Assembly (NCBI GenBank): GCA_964386435.1 | Contig: CAYLSV010000085.1 | Location: forward strand, 1-15,438 | Direction of reading: 5' to 3' | Length of the DNA: 15,438 nucleotides | Source: CAYLSV01 sp964386435 | Lineage (GTDB): Bacteria; Planctomycetota; Phycisphaerae; Tepidisphaerales; Tepidisphaeraceae | Part shown: positions 1 through 6,970 of the stretch, piece after piece | How positions within the stretch are numbered: the stretch's first letter is position 1 | How the letters are laid out: every line of letters begins with the position of its first letter | Notes under the pieces: model-generated | Databases searched by the model: none | What the model was told of the DNA's origin: nothing | Seen by the model: the letters and a program-made list of their open reading frames with translations, nothing else | Program-made: the position numbers and the translations under genes

Positions 1-57
1 ACCGCAGCATGACCATGTGGTTGGCTCGCGGTAGCCGCGGCACCACGTGCCGCAGGT
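1..57. repeat. REP-like palindromic element, cut by the window edge
   Basis: Positions 25-57 hold a hairpin unit with the foot GTAG (31-34) followed by the stem GCGGCAC, a 3-base loop CAC and GTGCCGC. The same unit recurs at 5438-5470 on the opposite strand (31 of 33 bases identical) and at 5491-5520 on the same strand (29 of 30). Positions 1-24 resemble the spacer between those two later copies, so this is probably the right-hand part of a two-hairpin element that begins before the window. It lies downstream of metF. A GTAG foot next to a short hairpin is the layout recognised by REP-associated tyrosine transposases (RAYT); the link to a RAYT here is inference. Confidence 0.7.
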
Positions 58-60
58 CCG

Positions 61-118
61 GGCGAGCGTCGTTCACGCAAGCTGCTCTATCCACAGCAAA
101 GGTTTCCAGACGCTCGCC
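61..118. repeat. 10-bp perfect inverted repeat downstream of metF
   Basis: GGCGAGCGTC at 61-70 is matched by its exact reverse complement at 109-118, leaving a 38-base loop. It lies just past the metF stop codon, so it could stabilise or end the metF transcript. There is no T tract and the loop is long, so a terminator role is not shown. Confidence 0.35.
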
Positions 119-160
119 GCGAGCAGCCGCGACGCCACGCGTCGCAGGATCGATAACCCA

Positions 161-995
161 CTATGCCGCCGCGTCGCGGCGGTGGGGGAGGTTCAGGCTC
201 TCGACGATCTGGCGGNNNNNNNNNNNNNNNNNNNNNNNNNNNNNNNNNNNNCTCGACGGCGTCGGCATCGTCGAGCCGCTCGAGCGCGGTCAGCAGCGGG
301 TGCGGGATCTTGGCGCCGCACATCGTGACGAACCGCTTCATCTGGTCCAGCTTCTGGATCGGCATCACCCCGGCGATGATCGGCACGTCCACGCCGAGCT
401 GCTTGGCCGCGTCGCGGAAGCTGAGGAAGTCGTTGTTGTCGAAGAACAACTGCGTGATCACGGCCCCCGCGCCGGCGTCGATCTTGGCCTTGAGGTGCTC
501 CAGATCGCGCTGGCGGTTGATGCACTGCGGGTGCCCCTCGGGGAAGCCGGCGACGGTGACGAACATCTCGGGGTGGCGCTGCTTGATGAAGCGGACCAGA
601 TCGCCGGCGAACTCGAAGCCGCCTTCGGTTCGCTTCCACGCCCCGCCGCCGCCGGGCGGGTCGCCACGAAGGGCCAGGACGTTTTGCACGCCTTGCTCGG
701 CCAGGTCATCCAGGATCGCGGCGATCTCGTCCTTCGTGTGGCCGACGCAGGTGAGATGGGCCATCGCCGTCAAGCCCGCCTCCCGTTGGATGCGGCCGGT
801 CAACTCGACCGTCTTCTCCCGCGTGCCGCCGCCGGCGCCGTAGGTGACGTCGACGAAGCTCGGCTGCAGCTCCTTGAGGTCGCTGATGACGTGGAACAGC
901 TTGTCGAAGCCTTCGGGCGTCTTGGGCGGGAAGAACTCGAAGCTCACGGTCGGGCCGCCGCCCCCGTCGCCGCCGATAATCTGGTCGATCCGCAT
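161..995 (-). CDS. metF: Methylenetetrahydrofolate reductase (interrupted by assembly gap)
   Basis: Reduces 5,10-methylenetetrahydrofolate to 5-methyltetrahydrofolate with an FAD cofactor, supplying methyl groups for methionine synthesis in the cytoplasm. The first 248 residues (995 down to 252) are a clear MetF TIM barrel: SFEFFPPKT near residues 18-26 with the catalytic Glu20, DVTYGAGGG near 49-57, ALRGDPP near 108-114 and TQLFFDN near 181-187. The run of N at 216-251 then removes the C-terminal strand region. After the gap the frame used before it gives unrelated sequence, but the frame shifted by one base reads RQIVESLNLP and seven more residues to a TAG at 161-163, which suits a MetF C-terminus. 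The true missing length is therefore not 36 bases; about 100 would restore a usual 295-300 residue protein. The ATG at 995 has no clear Shine-Dalgarno site. Confidence 0.9.
216..251. other. Run of 36 N (assembly gap inside metF)
   Basis: All 36 positions are N. Its length is a multiple of three, yet the coding frame of metF does not carry across it, so the number of N is a placeholder and the real missing length should leave a remainder of 2 when divided by 3. Confidence 0.97.
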
Positions 996-1019
996 GCGAG
1001 GACTTTACATCGCCCCGAT

Positions 1020-1047
1020 CCATCCGTCCAGCCGGATGAACGGATGG
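1020..1047. promoter_or_regulatory. Small hairpin in the metF leader
   Basis: CCATCCGT (1020-1027) and ACGGATGG (1040-1047) form a perfect 8-bp stem with a 12-base loop, 25 to 52 bases upstream of the metF start codon. A regulatory role is possible but nothing identifies it as a known riboswitch. It could also be part of the neighbouring hairpin-repeat region. Confidence 0.35.
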
Positions 1048-1053
1048 AGGCGG

Positions 1054-1144
1054 CGGAAGTGATGAATGATGAGTTGCGGAGTGATGAGTGCCGGACTTGG
1101 GCTTCGGCACTCATCACTCCGCCATTCATCACTCATCACTTCCG
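1054..1144. repeat. Long hairpin of GATGA-rich arms between sdhC and metF
   Basis: Arms 1055-1092 and 1106-1143 are reverse complements at 35 of 38 positions, and one further base pair can be added on each side. The arms are built from short GATGAGT/GATGAAT-like units. The structure starts 3 bases past the sdhC stop codon and lies upstream of metF, both genes being on the minus strand, so it may act as a terminator or mRNA 3-prime stabiliser. There is no T run. It could equally be a dispersed palindromic repeat. Confidence 0.7.
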
Positions 1145-1146
1145 AC

Positions 1147-2040
1147 TCAATCCACCAAGTCTTCGACGCCTTCGGCCGTTTCTTGGATCACCTGGGCCGG
1201 GCCGCCGTCGATGAGTTCCGGGCCTTCGTCGACGAGTTCGCCGTCTTCGGTCAGCACCGTGCCATCTTGGGCGGCGCGAACGGCGGCGATCTCCGCCTCA
1301 TCCAGGTCGATGCCCAGGCCGCCGGCGAGTGCGCCGAAGCCGGCGAGGGTGGTCACGATGAACAGGCCGACGCACGCCAGACCCCAGCGGAACTGGGCCG
1401 TGGCGGTGGTCGTCAGGCCCCAGGTGATGGCGGCCGTCCAGAAGCCGTTGGCCAGGTGGAACGTGCCGGCCAGGATGCCGATCGGGTAGACGACCCAGCC
1501 GACGAGCCACGAGTACTGCAAATGCAACGCGGTGCTTTCGGTCGCCAGATCGTGAGGCACGAAGGTGAACGACGTGCCGCCGATCTTCATCGACAGCACG
1601 TGGAAGGCGATGAAGAAGACGAGGATGACGGCGCTGACCCGCTGGGCGAGGTAGAACCAGTTCTTGGCGTACCCGTAGCCGCCGACGTTGGGCTGGCCGG
1701 TGGCGGTGATCCAGATGCCGTAGACGGTGTGGTAGATCAGCGGCAGGATGATCGCCACCCACTCGATCGCCACCAGCCACGGCAGCGAGTGGATTTTGTC
1801 GACCTGCTGCTGGAACACCGTCGCCTCCACGCCCCGGCTGCCCTCGAGCAGCGTGGCGTTGATGAGCAGGTGGACCACGATGTACCCGCCGAACAGGATG
1901 CCCGTCAGCGAGTGCATGCGGCGGAACAAAAAGTGGTACTCGCCGCCGATCGCCGGCAGGGCGTACTGGCTGGCCACGGTCTTTTTGTCCGACGCCGGGG
2001 CCGGCGGGGTGGCGGTGGAACGCGAAATCGTCGTCATCAT
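1147..2040 (-). CDS. sdhC: Succinate dehydrogenase cytochrome b subunit (SdhC, diheme five-helix type)
   Basis: Membrane anchor of succinate dehydrogenase/fumarate reductase, carrying haem b and passing electrons between the SdhB iron-sulfur subunit and quinone in the inner membrane. The 297-residue protein has five hydrophobic segments (about 45-63, 89-110, 129-150, 176-196 and 219-240). Histidines 43 and 57 (helix 1), 104, 147 and 195 occur in the order of the haem-ligand and conserved histidines of the Bacillus subtilis-type subunit. A strongly acidic tail of about 54 residues (244-297) follows the last helix and is unusual. Start chosen at the first of two adjacent ATG codons (2040 or 2037); the open frame continues further upstream but that part is the antisense of the dipeptidase gene. 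No sdhA or sdhB follows; metF is next downstream after a hairpin. Confidence 0.88.
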   Translation of the reverse strand: MMTTISRSTATPPAPASDKKTVASQYALPAIGGEYHFLFRRMHSLTGILFGGYIVVHLLINATLLEGSRGVEATVFQQQVDKIHSLPWLVAIEWVAIILPLIYHTVYGIWITATGQPNVGGYGYAKNWFYLAQRVSAVILVFFIAFHVLSMKIGGTSFTFVPHDLATESTALHLQYSWLVGWVVYPIGILAGTFHLANGFWTAAITWGLTTTATAQFRWGLACVGLFIVTTLAGFGALAGGLGIDLDEAEIAAVRAAQDGTVLTEDGELVDEGPELIDGGPAQVIQETAEGVEDLVD

Positions 2041-2077
2041 CGCATGATAAGCCACTCGTCGAGGTTCGCCATCCGCC

Positions 2078-2092
2078 ACGGGACATTCCCGT
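2078..2092. promoter_or_regulatory. Short inverted repeat in the divergent sdhC/dipeptidase promoter region
   Basis: ACGGGA CAT TCCCGT is a perfect 6-bp inverted repeat with a 3-base centre, 11 bases before the dipeptidase start codon and within the 63-base space shared by two divergent genes. It could be an operator or a leader hairpin; nothing links it to a named regulator. Confidence 0.3.
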
Positions 2093-2103
2093 AACATCTG
2101 AAC

Positions 2104-3111
2104 ATGCTTCAGCCGCTGATCGTCGACGCCCACCTGGACCTCGCCTGGAACGCCACCCAGCGCGGCCGCGACGTGACCCGCCCGGCGAGCGAGCAGCCGT
2201 TCGTCGACAACGAGACGGCCACCGTCGGTTTGCCCGATTTGCGACGCGGCGGCGCGGCGCTGGTCGTCGCCACCCTGTTCGCCCTGCCGCAGGACGGCCG
2301 CCACGCCGGCTACGCCGACGCCGCGGGGGCGCGGCGGCAGGCGGAGCAGCAACTGGCGCACTACAACAAGCTGATCGCCGCCGGCGAGCTCGCGGCCGTC
2401 CGCACTGCGGCCGATGTGCCGGACGCGGCGCGTGACCGCCTGCCGTGCCTGCTGCTGATGGAGGGGGCCGACGCGATCGACGACGCCGGTCAGGTCGCCG
2501 ATTGGTTCGCCCGCGGCCTCCGCATGATCGGCCTCGCATGGCAAGGCACCGCCCACGCCGGCGGCACCGGCCACCCCGGCGGCCTCACCGCCCTGGGCCG
2601 CCGAACCGTCGCCGCCATGGACGATCTTGGCATGATCCACGACATCAGCCACCTTGCCGACGAGGCGGTGACCGATTTGCTGGACACCGCCACCGGGCCG
2701 ATGTGCGCGACGCACTCCAACTGCCGCGTGATCGTCGGCGACGACCCCGGTGGTCGGCACCTGCCCGACGAAGCCATCTGCCGCCTCGCCGACCGCAACG
2801 GCATGATCGGCCTCAACTTCTTTCGCAAGTTCCTAGTCCCCGCCGGCGGCAACCGTCCCGCCACGCTCGACGATGTGGCCCGCCACGCCCGGCACATCGC
2901 TGACCTGACGGGCCGCCCCGACCTCATCGGCCTCGGCACCGACATGGACGGCGGCCTGGGCCGTGAGCACATCCCGCAGGAGATTGAAACCGCCGCCGAC
3001 CTCCCGAAACTCCACCCCGCCCTCCTCGCCGCGAGCTTCACCGACGCCGAAGCCACCGGCATCCTCGGCCACAACTGGCTCCGCTGGTTCCGCCAACACC
3101 TGCCGGCTTGA
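2104..3111 (+). CDS. Membrane dipeptidase family protein (peptidase M19)
   Basis: Predicted dinuclear zinc dipeptidase of the renal dipeptidase (M19) family, which splits dipeptides and in some members D-amino-acid-containing or beta-lactam-like amides. The 335-residue protein starts almost at once with the family motif DAHLD (His10, Asp12 as zinc ligands). The bridging glutamate is Glu120 in LLLMEGAD, further ligands are His183 (DISHLAD) and His204 (CATHSNCR), and the catalytic-site aspartate is Asp280 in GLGTDMDGG. The C-terminal GILGHNWLRWFR matches the usual M19 ending. There is no signal peptide, so it is probably cytoplasmic. It is transcribed divergently from sdhC with 63 bases between. 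The ATG at 2104 lacks a Shine-Dalgarno site. The exact substrate cannot be told from sequence. Confidence 0.9.
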   Translation: MLQPLIVDAHLDLAWNATQRGRDVTRPASEQPFVDNETATVGLPDLRRGGAALVVATLFALPQDGRHAGYADAAGARRQAEQQLAHYNKLIAAGELAAVRTAADVPDAARDRLPCLLLMEGADAIDDAGQVADWFARGLRMIGLAWQGTAHAGGTGHPGGLTALGRRTVAAMDDLGMIHDISHLADEAVTDLLDTATGPMCATHSNCRVIVGDDPGGRHLPDEAICRLADRNGMIGLNFFRKFLVPAGGNRPATLDDVARHARHIADLTGRPDLIGLGTDMDGGLGREHIPQEIETAADLPKLHPALLAASFTDAEATGILGHNWLRWFRQHLPA

Positions 3112-3133
3112 AAAGGAACCCATCGGAACACGT

Positions 3134-3146
3134 GCGGTAGCCGCGG
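3134..3146 (+). repeat. Possible remnant of the GTAG-type REP element
   Basis: GCGGTAGCCGCGG is identical to the foot-and-stem start of the REP-like units at 28-40 and 5458-5470, but the second half of the hairpin is missing here. It sits in the 141-base space between the dipeptidase and the transporter genes. A 13-base match could be chance in GC-rich DNA. Confidence 0.3.
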
Positions 3147-3252
3147 GGTTCAGGATCATCGGCGGCCTGAAACGCTTTCAAAAACGTCGCAGCCTCGGGC
3201 GCAGACTTTCAACCCGCTGGCCTCTCCGTCGCTCCTGCGGCATCATCCACCT

Positions 3253-3996
3253 GTGCGGCTACCTGATGACGCCCCGGATCGGATCGTCCCCGACCACCTC
3301 GCCCGGCGGCGGGAGGCGGTGTTCCTCGTGCTCAGCGGCATCTTTCTCGCCACGCTGGCCATGCTCAACATCCTCGGCATCGCCAAGTTCTGGCCGATTG
3401 CCAGCGCCGGCGACTACACCTTTGCCGTCGCGATTGGCGTGTTGCCGTACCCGGTGACGTTTTTGTGCACCGACCTCATCGGCGAGTTCTACGGCCGGCG
3501 GCGGGCGAACCAGGTCGTGCTCGTCGGCCTGCTGGTGAGCCTGTGGGTCGGGGCCGTCATGTGGTTCGCCGGCGTGGTGCCCGGCTTTGGCGGGCCGGAG
3601 GAGGAGGCGTTCATGACCATCCGCCGCCTCGCCTTCGGCGCGCTGGCGGCCAGCATGATCGCCTACTTCGTCGCCCAAGCGGTGGACGTGCAAGTGTTCC
3701 ACCTGCTCCGCCGGCTGACCGACCGCCGGGCGCTGTGGCTGCGGAACAACGTCAGCACACTGCTGAGCCAGTACGTCGACACGTTCGCCGTGATCACGAT
3801 CACCCACTTCTACGCGGCCGCCCTGCCGATCGACGCGGGGCGGGCGGTGTGGCCGCAACTGTGGGTCTTCATCCTCACCGGCTACGCGTTCAAGGTGGTC
3901 GTGGCCCTGCTCGACACGCCAATCATCTACGCCGCGGCATGGGGCATGCGGCGGTTCCTCTTCGAGCCGCACCCGACAACGTCGCCAGGGCAGTGA
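3253..3996 (+). CDS. yhhQ: YhhQ/VUT-family transporter, putative queuosine precursor uptake
   Basis: Integral membrane protein of the vitamin uptake transporter (VUT, YhhQ) family; characterised members import 7-deazaguanine precursors of the tRNA base queuosine. The 247-residue product has about six hydrophobic segments. The family hallmark is LPYPVTFLCTDLIGEFYGRR at 64-83, where the TDLIGE..G pattern is the most conserved part. AQAVDVQVFHLLRR (141-154) and LRNNVSTLLSQYVDTF (163-178) are the other typical signatures. The start is taken as GTG at 3253; no Shine-Dalgarno site is visible and no in-frame ATG precedes the first membrane segment, so the start is uncertain. No queuosine gene lies nearby, so the substrate is inferred from the family. 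The next gene overlaps its stop by 4 bases. Confidence 0.88.
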   Translation: MRLPDDAPDRIVPDHLARRREAVFLVLSGIFLATLAMLNILGIAKFWPIASAGDYTFAVAIGVLPYPVTFLCTDLIGEFYGRRRANQVVLVGLLVSLWVGAVMWFAGVVPGFGGPEEEAFMTIRRLAFGALAASMIAYFVAQAVDVQVFHLLRRLTDRRALWLRNNVSTLLSQYVDTFAVITITHFYAAALPIDAGRAVWPQLWVFILTGYAFKVVVALLDTPIIYAAAWGMRRFLFEPHPTTSPGQ

Positions 3997-4468
3997 TCCT
4001 GCCATACCGCTCGCTGCGGCTCAACGGCAACGTGCTTGTGAGCGAGTCCCGCGGCGAGGTCCTCGACAAGCTCACCCGCCTGCCCAACGGCGGCCACCTG
4101 TCCGAGGCGATGCAGGGCCGGTCCATCCGCATCTGGCTGCTGCCACTGCCGGAGATGTCGTTCGCCGACTTGCCGCTGCCAGCGGCAACGCCTGGGCTCG
4201 AGTTCGTCGACGCCGCAGTTCTTTCCGAAGTGGGGAACCCGGACGCGCGTGTTGCCAGATTCAAAACGACATGGCGGCGGGCGCGTCGTTGGTTGCCGAG
4301 TATGACAGCCTTCGCTTCGGCGATGCCGCCGGCCCGGATGAGCAGGAGCGGGAGCGGATCAACACGATGCTCCGCCGCATCCTGCCCGACTGGCGGCGGA
4401 TGACGGGTGACCTGATGCGCCTGCTGGAGCCGTTCCCACAACCGGACGACCACGGCAAAGTCTCATAG
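3993..4468 (+). pseudogene. Unrecognised protein with a single-base frameshift
   Basis: I do not recognise this gene. It begins with GTG at 3993, overlapping the transporter stop in a GTGA junction that suggests translational coupling. The first frame reads from VILPYRSLRLNGNVLVS to about residue 90 (AAVLSEVGNPDARVARF), then loses sensible composition. From about 4267 a second frame continues with NDMAAGASLVAEYDSLRFGD through a charged helical stretch rich in Glu and Arg to a stop at 4466-4468. Adding one A to the run AAAA at 4263-4266 joins the two frames into a 158-residue protein. The break is either a sequencing or assembly error or a real mutation. No membrane segment or signal peptide is seen. 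A separate short gene starting at ATG 4271 is the alternative reading. Confidence 0.55.
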
Positions 4469-4503
4469 AGCAGCTTTCCCTATGACCTGCCCGCCAAGGA
4501 CTC

Positions 4504-4749
4504 CGAGCGTCGCTGAACCCCCCTCCGCCTCGCAGAGGCGGGGCTGCACAAGTGCCGCGACACGGCTACCTTCCGTGAAGCCCCGCCTCTGCGAGGTGGA
4601 GGGGGTTTCAGCGACGCACGCGGATCAGGACGGGCCGACGGGGCTTTTCAAGTCCCGCGACATAGTTACCTTCCGTGAAGCCCCGCCTCTACGAGGCGGA
4701 GGCGGCTTCAGCGACGCACGAGGATTGGGACGGGCCGACGGTGGCTCAA
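4504..4749. repeat. Two-copy 100-bp tandem repeat plus inverted relative
   Basis: Positions 4550-4649 and 4650-4749 are direct repeats with a period of exactly 100 bases, sharing TACCTTCCGTGAAGCCCCGC and CAGCGACGCACG blocks. Each contains a hairpin of the form CCCCGCCTC, 3-base loop, GAGG(T/C)GGAGG. Upstream, about 4508-4546 carries the same hairpin and the CAGCGACG block in reverse orientation, so the left copy and the first direct copy form a large inverted repeat. The whole array fills the 293-base space between the converging transporter-side genes and the methyltransferase, and no gene is visible in it. It could fold strongly and act as a bidirectional terminator, or be a dispersed repeat family. 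Confidence 0.75.
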
Positions 4750-4761
4750 GCTGCTGGGCCA

Positions 4762-5415
4762 TCACCGCCGCCACGTCATCAGGAAGCGGTGGCCGAAGGT
4801 GCGGCGGACGGTGGCCCGCTCCAAGCCCGCGGCGGCGGCGAGGCGGCGGGCGTCGTTGAGCGGGAAGGCCTGACGGACGCTGGTGCGGGCGTCGTGGCGG
4901 ACCATGGGCGGGCTGAGGAGCGTGAACAGCGTGATCCACGCCAGCGGCCGGCGGCCGGGCAAGAGGTCGGCGACGACGATGCCGCGGCGGGCGACACGCT
5001 TCATCTCCACGAGAACCGCGACGGCGGCGGCCTCGGGGAGGTGGTGCAGGAAGAGGTTGGCCGTGACGAAGTCGATTGACTGATCGGGCAGCGGCAGATG
5101 CAGGGCGTCGCCGCGAATCAGCGGCACCTCGTGCGCCCATTCGGCGGCAACGGCGAGCGTCTCGGCGTGGCGGTCGATGCCAATGGCCTGTACGCCCTGC
5201 CGCTGCAGCGCCGCCGGCAGATCGGCGGAGCCGGTGGCGATGTCGAGCAGCGTGTTGCCGCGTCCACAGCCGAGTTGTCGGAGTGCTCGCAGAACCGCCC
5301 GGTTGTAGCCGAGGGCGGCATTGATCCGGCGGATGAACCGCAGCGCCCGGCGAAGCTCGATCGGATCGACCGCCGGGTCGTCCATCTGCTCGGCGGTGGT
5401 GAACTGGCGGGGCAC
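4762..5415 (-). CDS. Class I SAM-dependent methyltransferase (UbiE-like fold)
   Basis: Predicted to transfer a methyl group from S-adenosylmethionine to an unknown acceptor. The 217-residue protein has the Rossmann-fold order of class I methyltransferases: motif I LLDIATGSADLP at 56-67, the acidic ribose-binding Asp81 in AIGIDRHAET, GDALHLPLP at 102-110, and SIDFVTANLFLHHLP at 113-127 as motif IV. The N-terminal helix-rich part (MDDPAVDP then LRRALRFIRRIN) resembles small methyltransferases often annotated only as domain-containing. Start is placed at GTG 5415; the open frame reaches back to GTG 5448 inside a REP-like hairpin, and ATG 5385 is a further option. It is co-directional with sufD but separated by 115 bases holding the palindromic element, so it is probably a separate unit. 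Its substrate cannot be told. Confidence 0.8.
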   Translation of the reverse strand: MPRQFTTAEQMDDPAVDPIELRRALRFIRRINAALGYNRAVLRALRQLGCGRGNTLLDIATGSADLPAALQRQGVQAIGIDRHAETLAVAAEWAHEVPLIRGDALHLPLPDQSIDFVTANLFLHHLPEAAAVAVLVEMKRVARRGIVVADLLPGRRPLAWITLFTLLSPPMVRHDARTSVRQAFPLNDARRLAAAAGLERATVRRTFGHRFLMTWRR

Positions 5416-5437
5416 AGTTTCTAGGTTCTTGTGCCGA

Positions 5438-5520
5438 ACCTGCAGCACGTGGTGCTGCGGCTACCGCGAGCGGGGCCATCTGGTACGCCGGCGATAGCCG
5501 CGGCACCACGTGCCGCAGGT
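5438..5520. repeat. Inverted pair of REP-like hairpins (BIME-like element)
   Basis: Arm 5438-5463 is the reverse complement of arm 5495-5520 at 24 of 26 positions. Each arm is itself a hairpin: GCAGCAC, GTG, GTGCTGC on the left and GCGGCAC, CAC, GTGCCGC on the right. The two differences between arms are compensatory, since an A-T stem pair in one is a G-C pair in the other, which supports selection for, or copying with, hairpin structure. A GTAG foot adjoins the left hairpin (as CTAC at 5461-5464) and a variant ATAG adjoins the right one. The element lies between sufD and the methyltransferase, and a relative sits at the left window edge. Confidence 0.8.
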
Positions 5521-5530
5521 CTTGGGTTCA

Positions 5531-6910
5531 TCAGAACACCACGTCTTCCGTCGCGCCCGCCAGATCTTGGATCCGGAAATCCGTTGGCAGCCCGTGCTGC
5601 TTGGCGAGAAAATCTTCGATCCGCGCTCGCACTGGCTCGACCTTAATCCGGCGGGTCACGTCGGCGGCGAAGGCGTAGGTCAGCAGCCGGCGGGCCGTTT
5701 CCGCGTCGACGCCGCGGGTGTTCAGGTAGAACAACCCGCCCTCGTCCAGCGGGCCGGTGGTGCTGCCGTGGGTGCACTTGACGTCGTCGGCGTAAATCTC
5801 AAGCGCCGGCTGGCTGTTCATCTGGGCGTCGTCAGACAGCAGCAAACTGCGGCTGTTCTGAACGGCGTCGGTCTTCTGGGCCTTTTGGGCGACGTAGATT
5901 TGCCCCTTGAACACGCCGGTGCTGCGGCGATCCATCACGTGCTTGTAAAGCTGGTAGCTGGTGCAGTTGGGCTCGTGGTGGCGCAGCAGCGTGTGATTGT
6001 CGGTGTGGTCGGCGACTTGCCCGACGACCAGCCCGTTGAGCGTGGCGTGGCTCTGCTCGCCGCCGAGGGTAACGTTCAGGTCGTTGCGGGTGAGCCGACC
6101 GCCGAGGGTGCCGCTGTGGCTGGTCCAGTTGGCTTCGGTGCCGAGCGAGACCTCCATCGCCGCGACGTGGAACGCCTTCATCGACTCCTGGTTGAGCTTG
6201 ACGTGGTCGATATCGACCGCGTCGCCGGCAACCACTTCGGTGACGGCGTTGGTCAGGTAAACACTGTCCTCCGGGCCAACGTAGCTCTCGACGAAGGTGG
6301 CCTTCGCCCGGTCGCCGACATGGATGAAGGTGCGGGGGAAGCTGGCGGTGGGCCGGCTGCCGGGGGTGCTGATGAACAGCAGGTGGATCGGCTGGGCGAC
6401 CTCGGTGCCGGCGGCGACGTCGATGGCCGCGCCGTCGGCGAGGGCGGCCTGGTTGAGGGCGACGAACGGCGTGAGCTTGGCGTCGGCGGCGGAGCCGAGC
6501 TTCCCGGACAGGCTGTCCGATTCGTGCGAAAACGCGTCGGCGAGCGTGGTGATCAGCACGCCCTCCGGCAGGTCGACCATCCGCGAGAGGCCGGCGTCGA
6601 ACACGCCGTTGACGAACACCAATTCGGCGACGGCGTCGGTGAGCTGGTAGGCCGTGTGAAGCCGCTCGGCGGTTGCGGCGTCGGCCTCGGCGGGGGCGAA
6701 GTCGGTGTCGCGGAGCGGACGGATATCAGTGTGTCGCCACGCCTCGTCCCGGCGGGTCGGTAGGCCGATTTGGTCGAACTGTTTGGCCCCGGCGGCCCGC
6801 AGCTCGGCCACCCACGGCCGGACTTGGGTCGGCCGGGCGGCGAGGTTGGCGAGCGACGCGGCCGCGCAAGGCAGGTTGCCGCCGCTGGCGGCGTTCATTC
6901 CGTGGTCCAT
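5531..6910 (-). CDS. sufD: Fe-S cluster assembly protein SufD
   Basis: SufD pairs with SufB to form the scaffold on which SufC-driven conformational change builds iron-sulfur clusters in the cytoplasm. The product is 459 residues, typical for SufD. Near the N-terminus RRDEAWRHTDI matches the conserved region of the family. The C-terminal half is the right-handed beta-helix core, with KCTHGSTTGPLDEGGLFYL; the His in KCTHG (about residue 381) corresponds to the essential His360 of E. coli SufD. SRSLLLSDDAQMNSQPALEI and ALEIYADDVKC are also standard family sequence. The ATG at 6910 was chosen; a GTG at 6919 preceded by GAGAG seven bases away is a good alternative. It is the last gene of the suf operon, 60 bases after sufC. 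Confidence 0.95.
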   Translation of the reverse strand: MDHGMNAASGGNLPCAAASLANLAARPTQVRPWVAELRAAGAKQFDQIGLPTRRDEAWRHTDIRPLRDTDFAPAEADAATAERLHTAYQLTDAVAELVFVNGVFDAGLSRMVDLPEGVLITTLADAFSHESDSLSGKLGSAADAKLTPFVALNQAALADGAAIDVAAGTEVAQPIHLLFISTPGSRPTASFPRTFIHVGDRAKATFVESYVGPEDSVYLTNAVTEVVAGDAVDIDHVKLNQESMKAFHVAAMEVSLGTEANWTSHSGTLGGRLTRNDLNVTLGGEQSHATLNGLVVGQVADHTDNHTLLRHHEPNCTSYQLYKHVMDRRSTGVFKGQIYVAQKAQKTDAVQNSRSLLLSDDAQMNSQPALEIYADDVKCTHGSTTGPLDEGGLFYLNTRGVDAETARRLLTYAFAADVTRRIKVEPVRARIEDFLAKQHGLPTDFRIQDLAGATEDVVF

Positions 6911-6970
6911 CGTTCTCACAGTACGTCTCTCAGTGGCAATGCGGCGGCGGCCGGTCAGGTGGTCGCGGGT

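Noticed and set aside
87..160. metF continuing to a stop at 87 in the frame used before the gap
   Set aside because: The residues after the N run are Arg/Pro-rich nonsense in that frame, while the frame shifted by one base gives a MetF-like end with a stop at 161-163.
9..1214. 401-codon plus-strand open frame across the N run
   Set aside because: It is antisense to metF, passes through unknown bases and the hairpin region, and has no recognisable domain.
2041..2760. Upstream extension of the sdhC frame by 240 codons
   Set aside because: This part is antisense to the M19 dipeptidase and resembles no SdhC; adjacent ATG codons at 2040 and 2037 give the normal N-terminus.
3112..3252. preQ1 riboswitch before the YhhQ-type transporter
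   Set aside because: The region has an A-rich patch but lacks a recognisable preQ1 stem-loop and conserved core, so no riboswitch can be supported.
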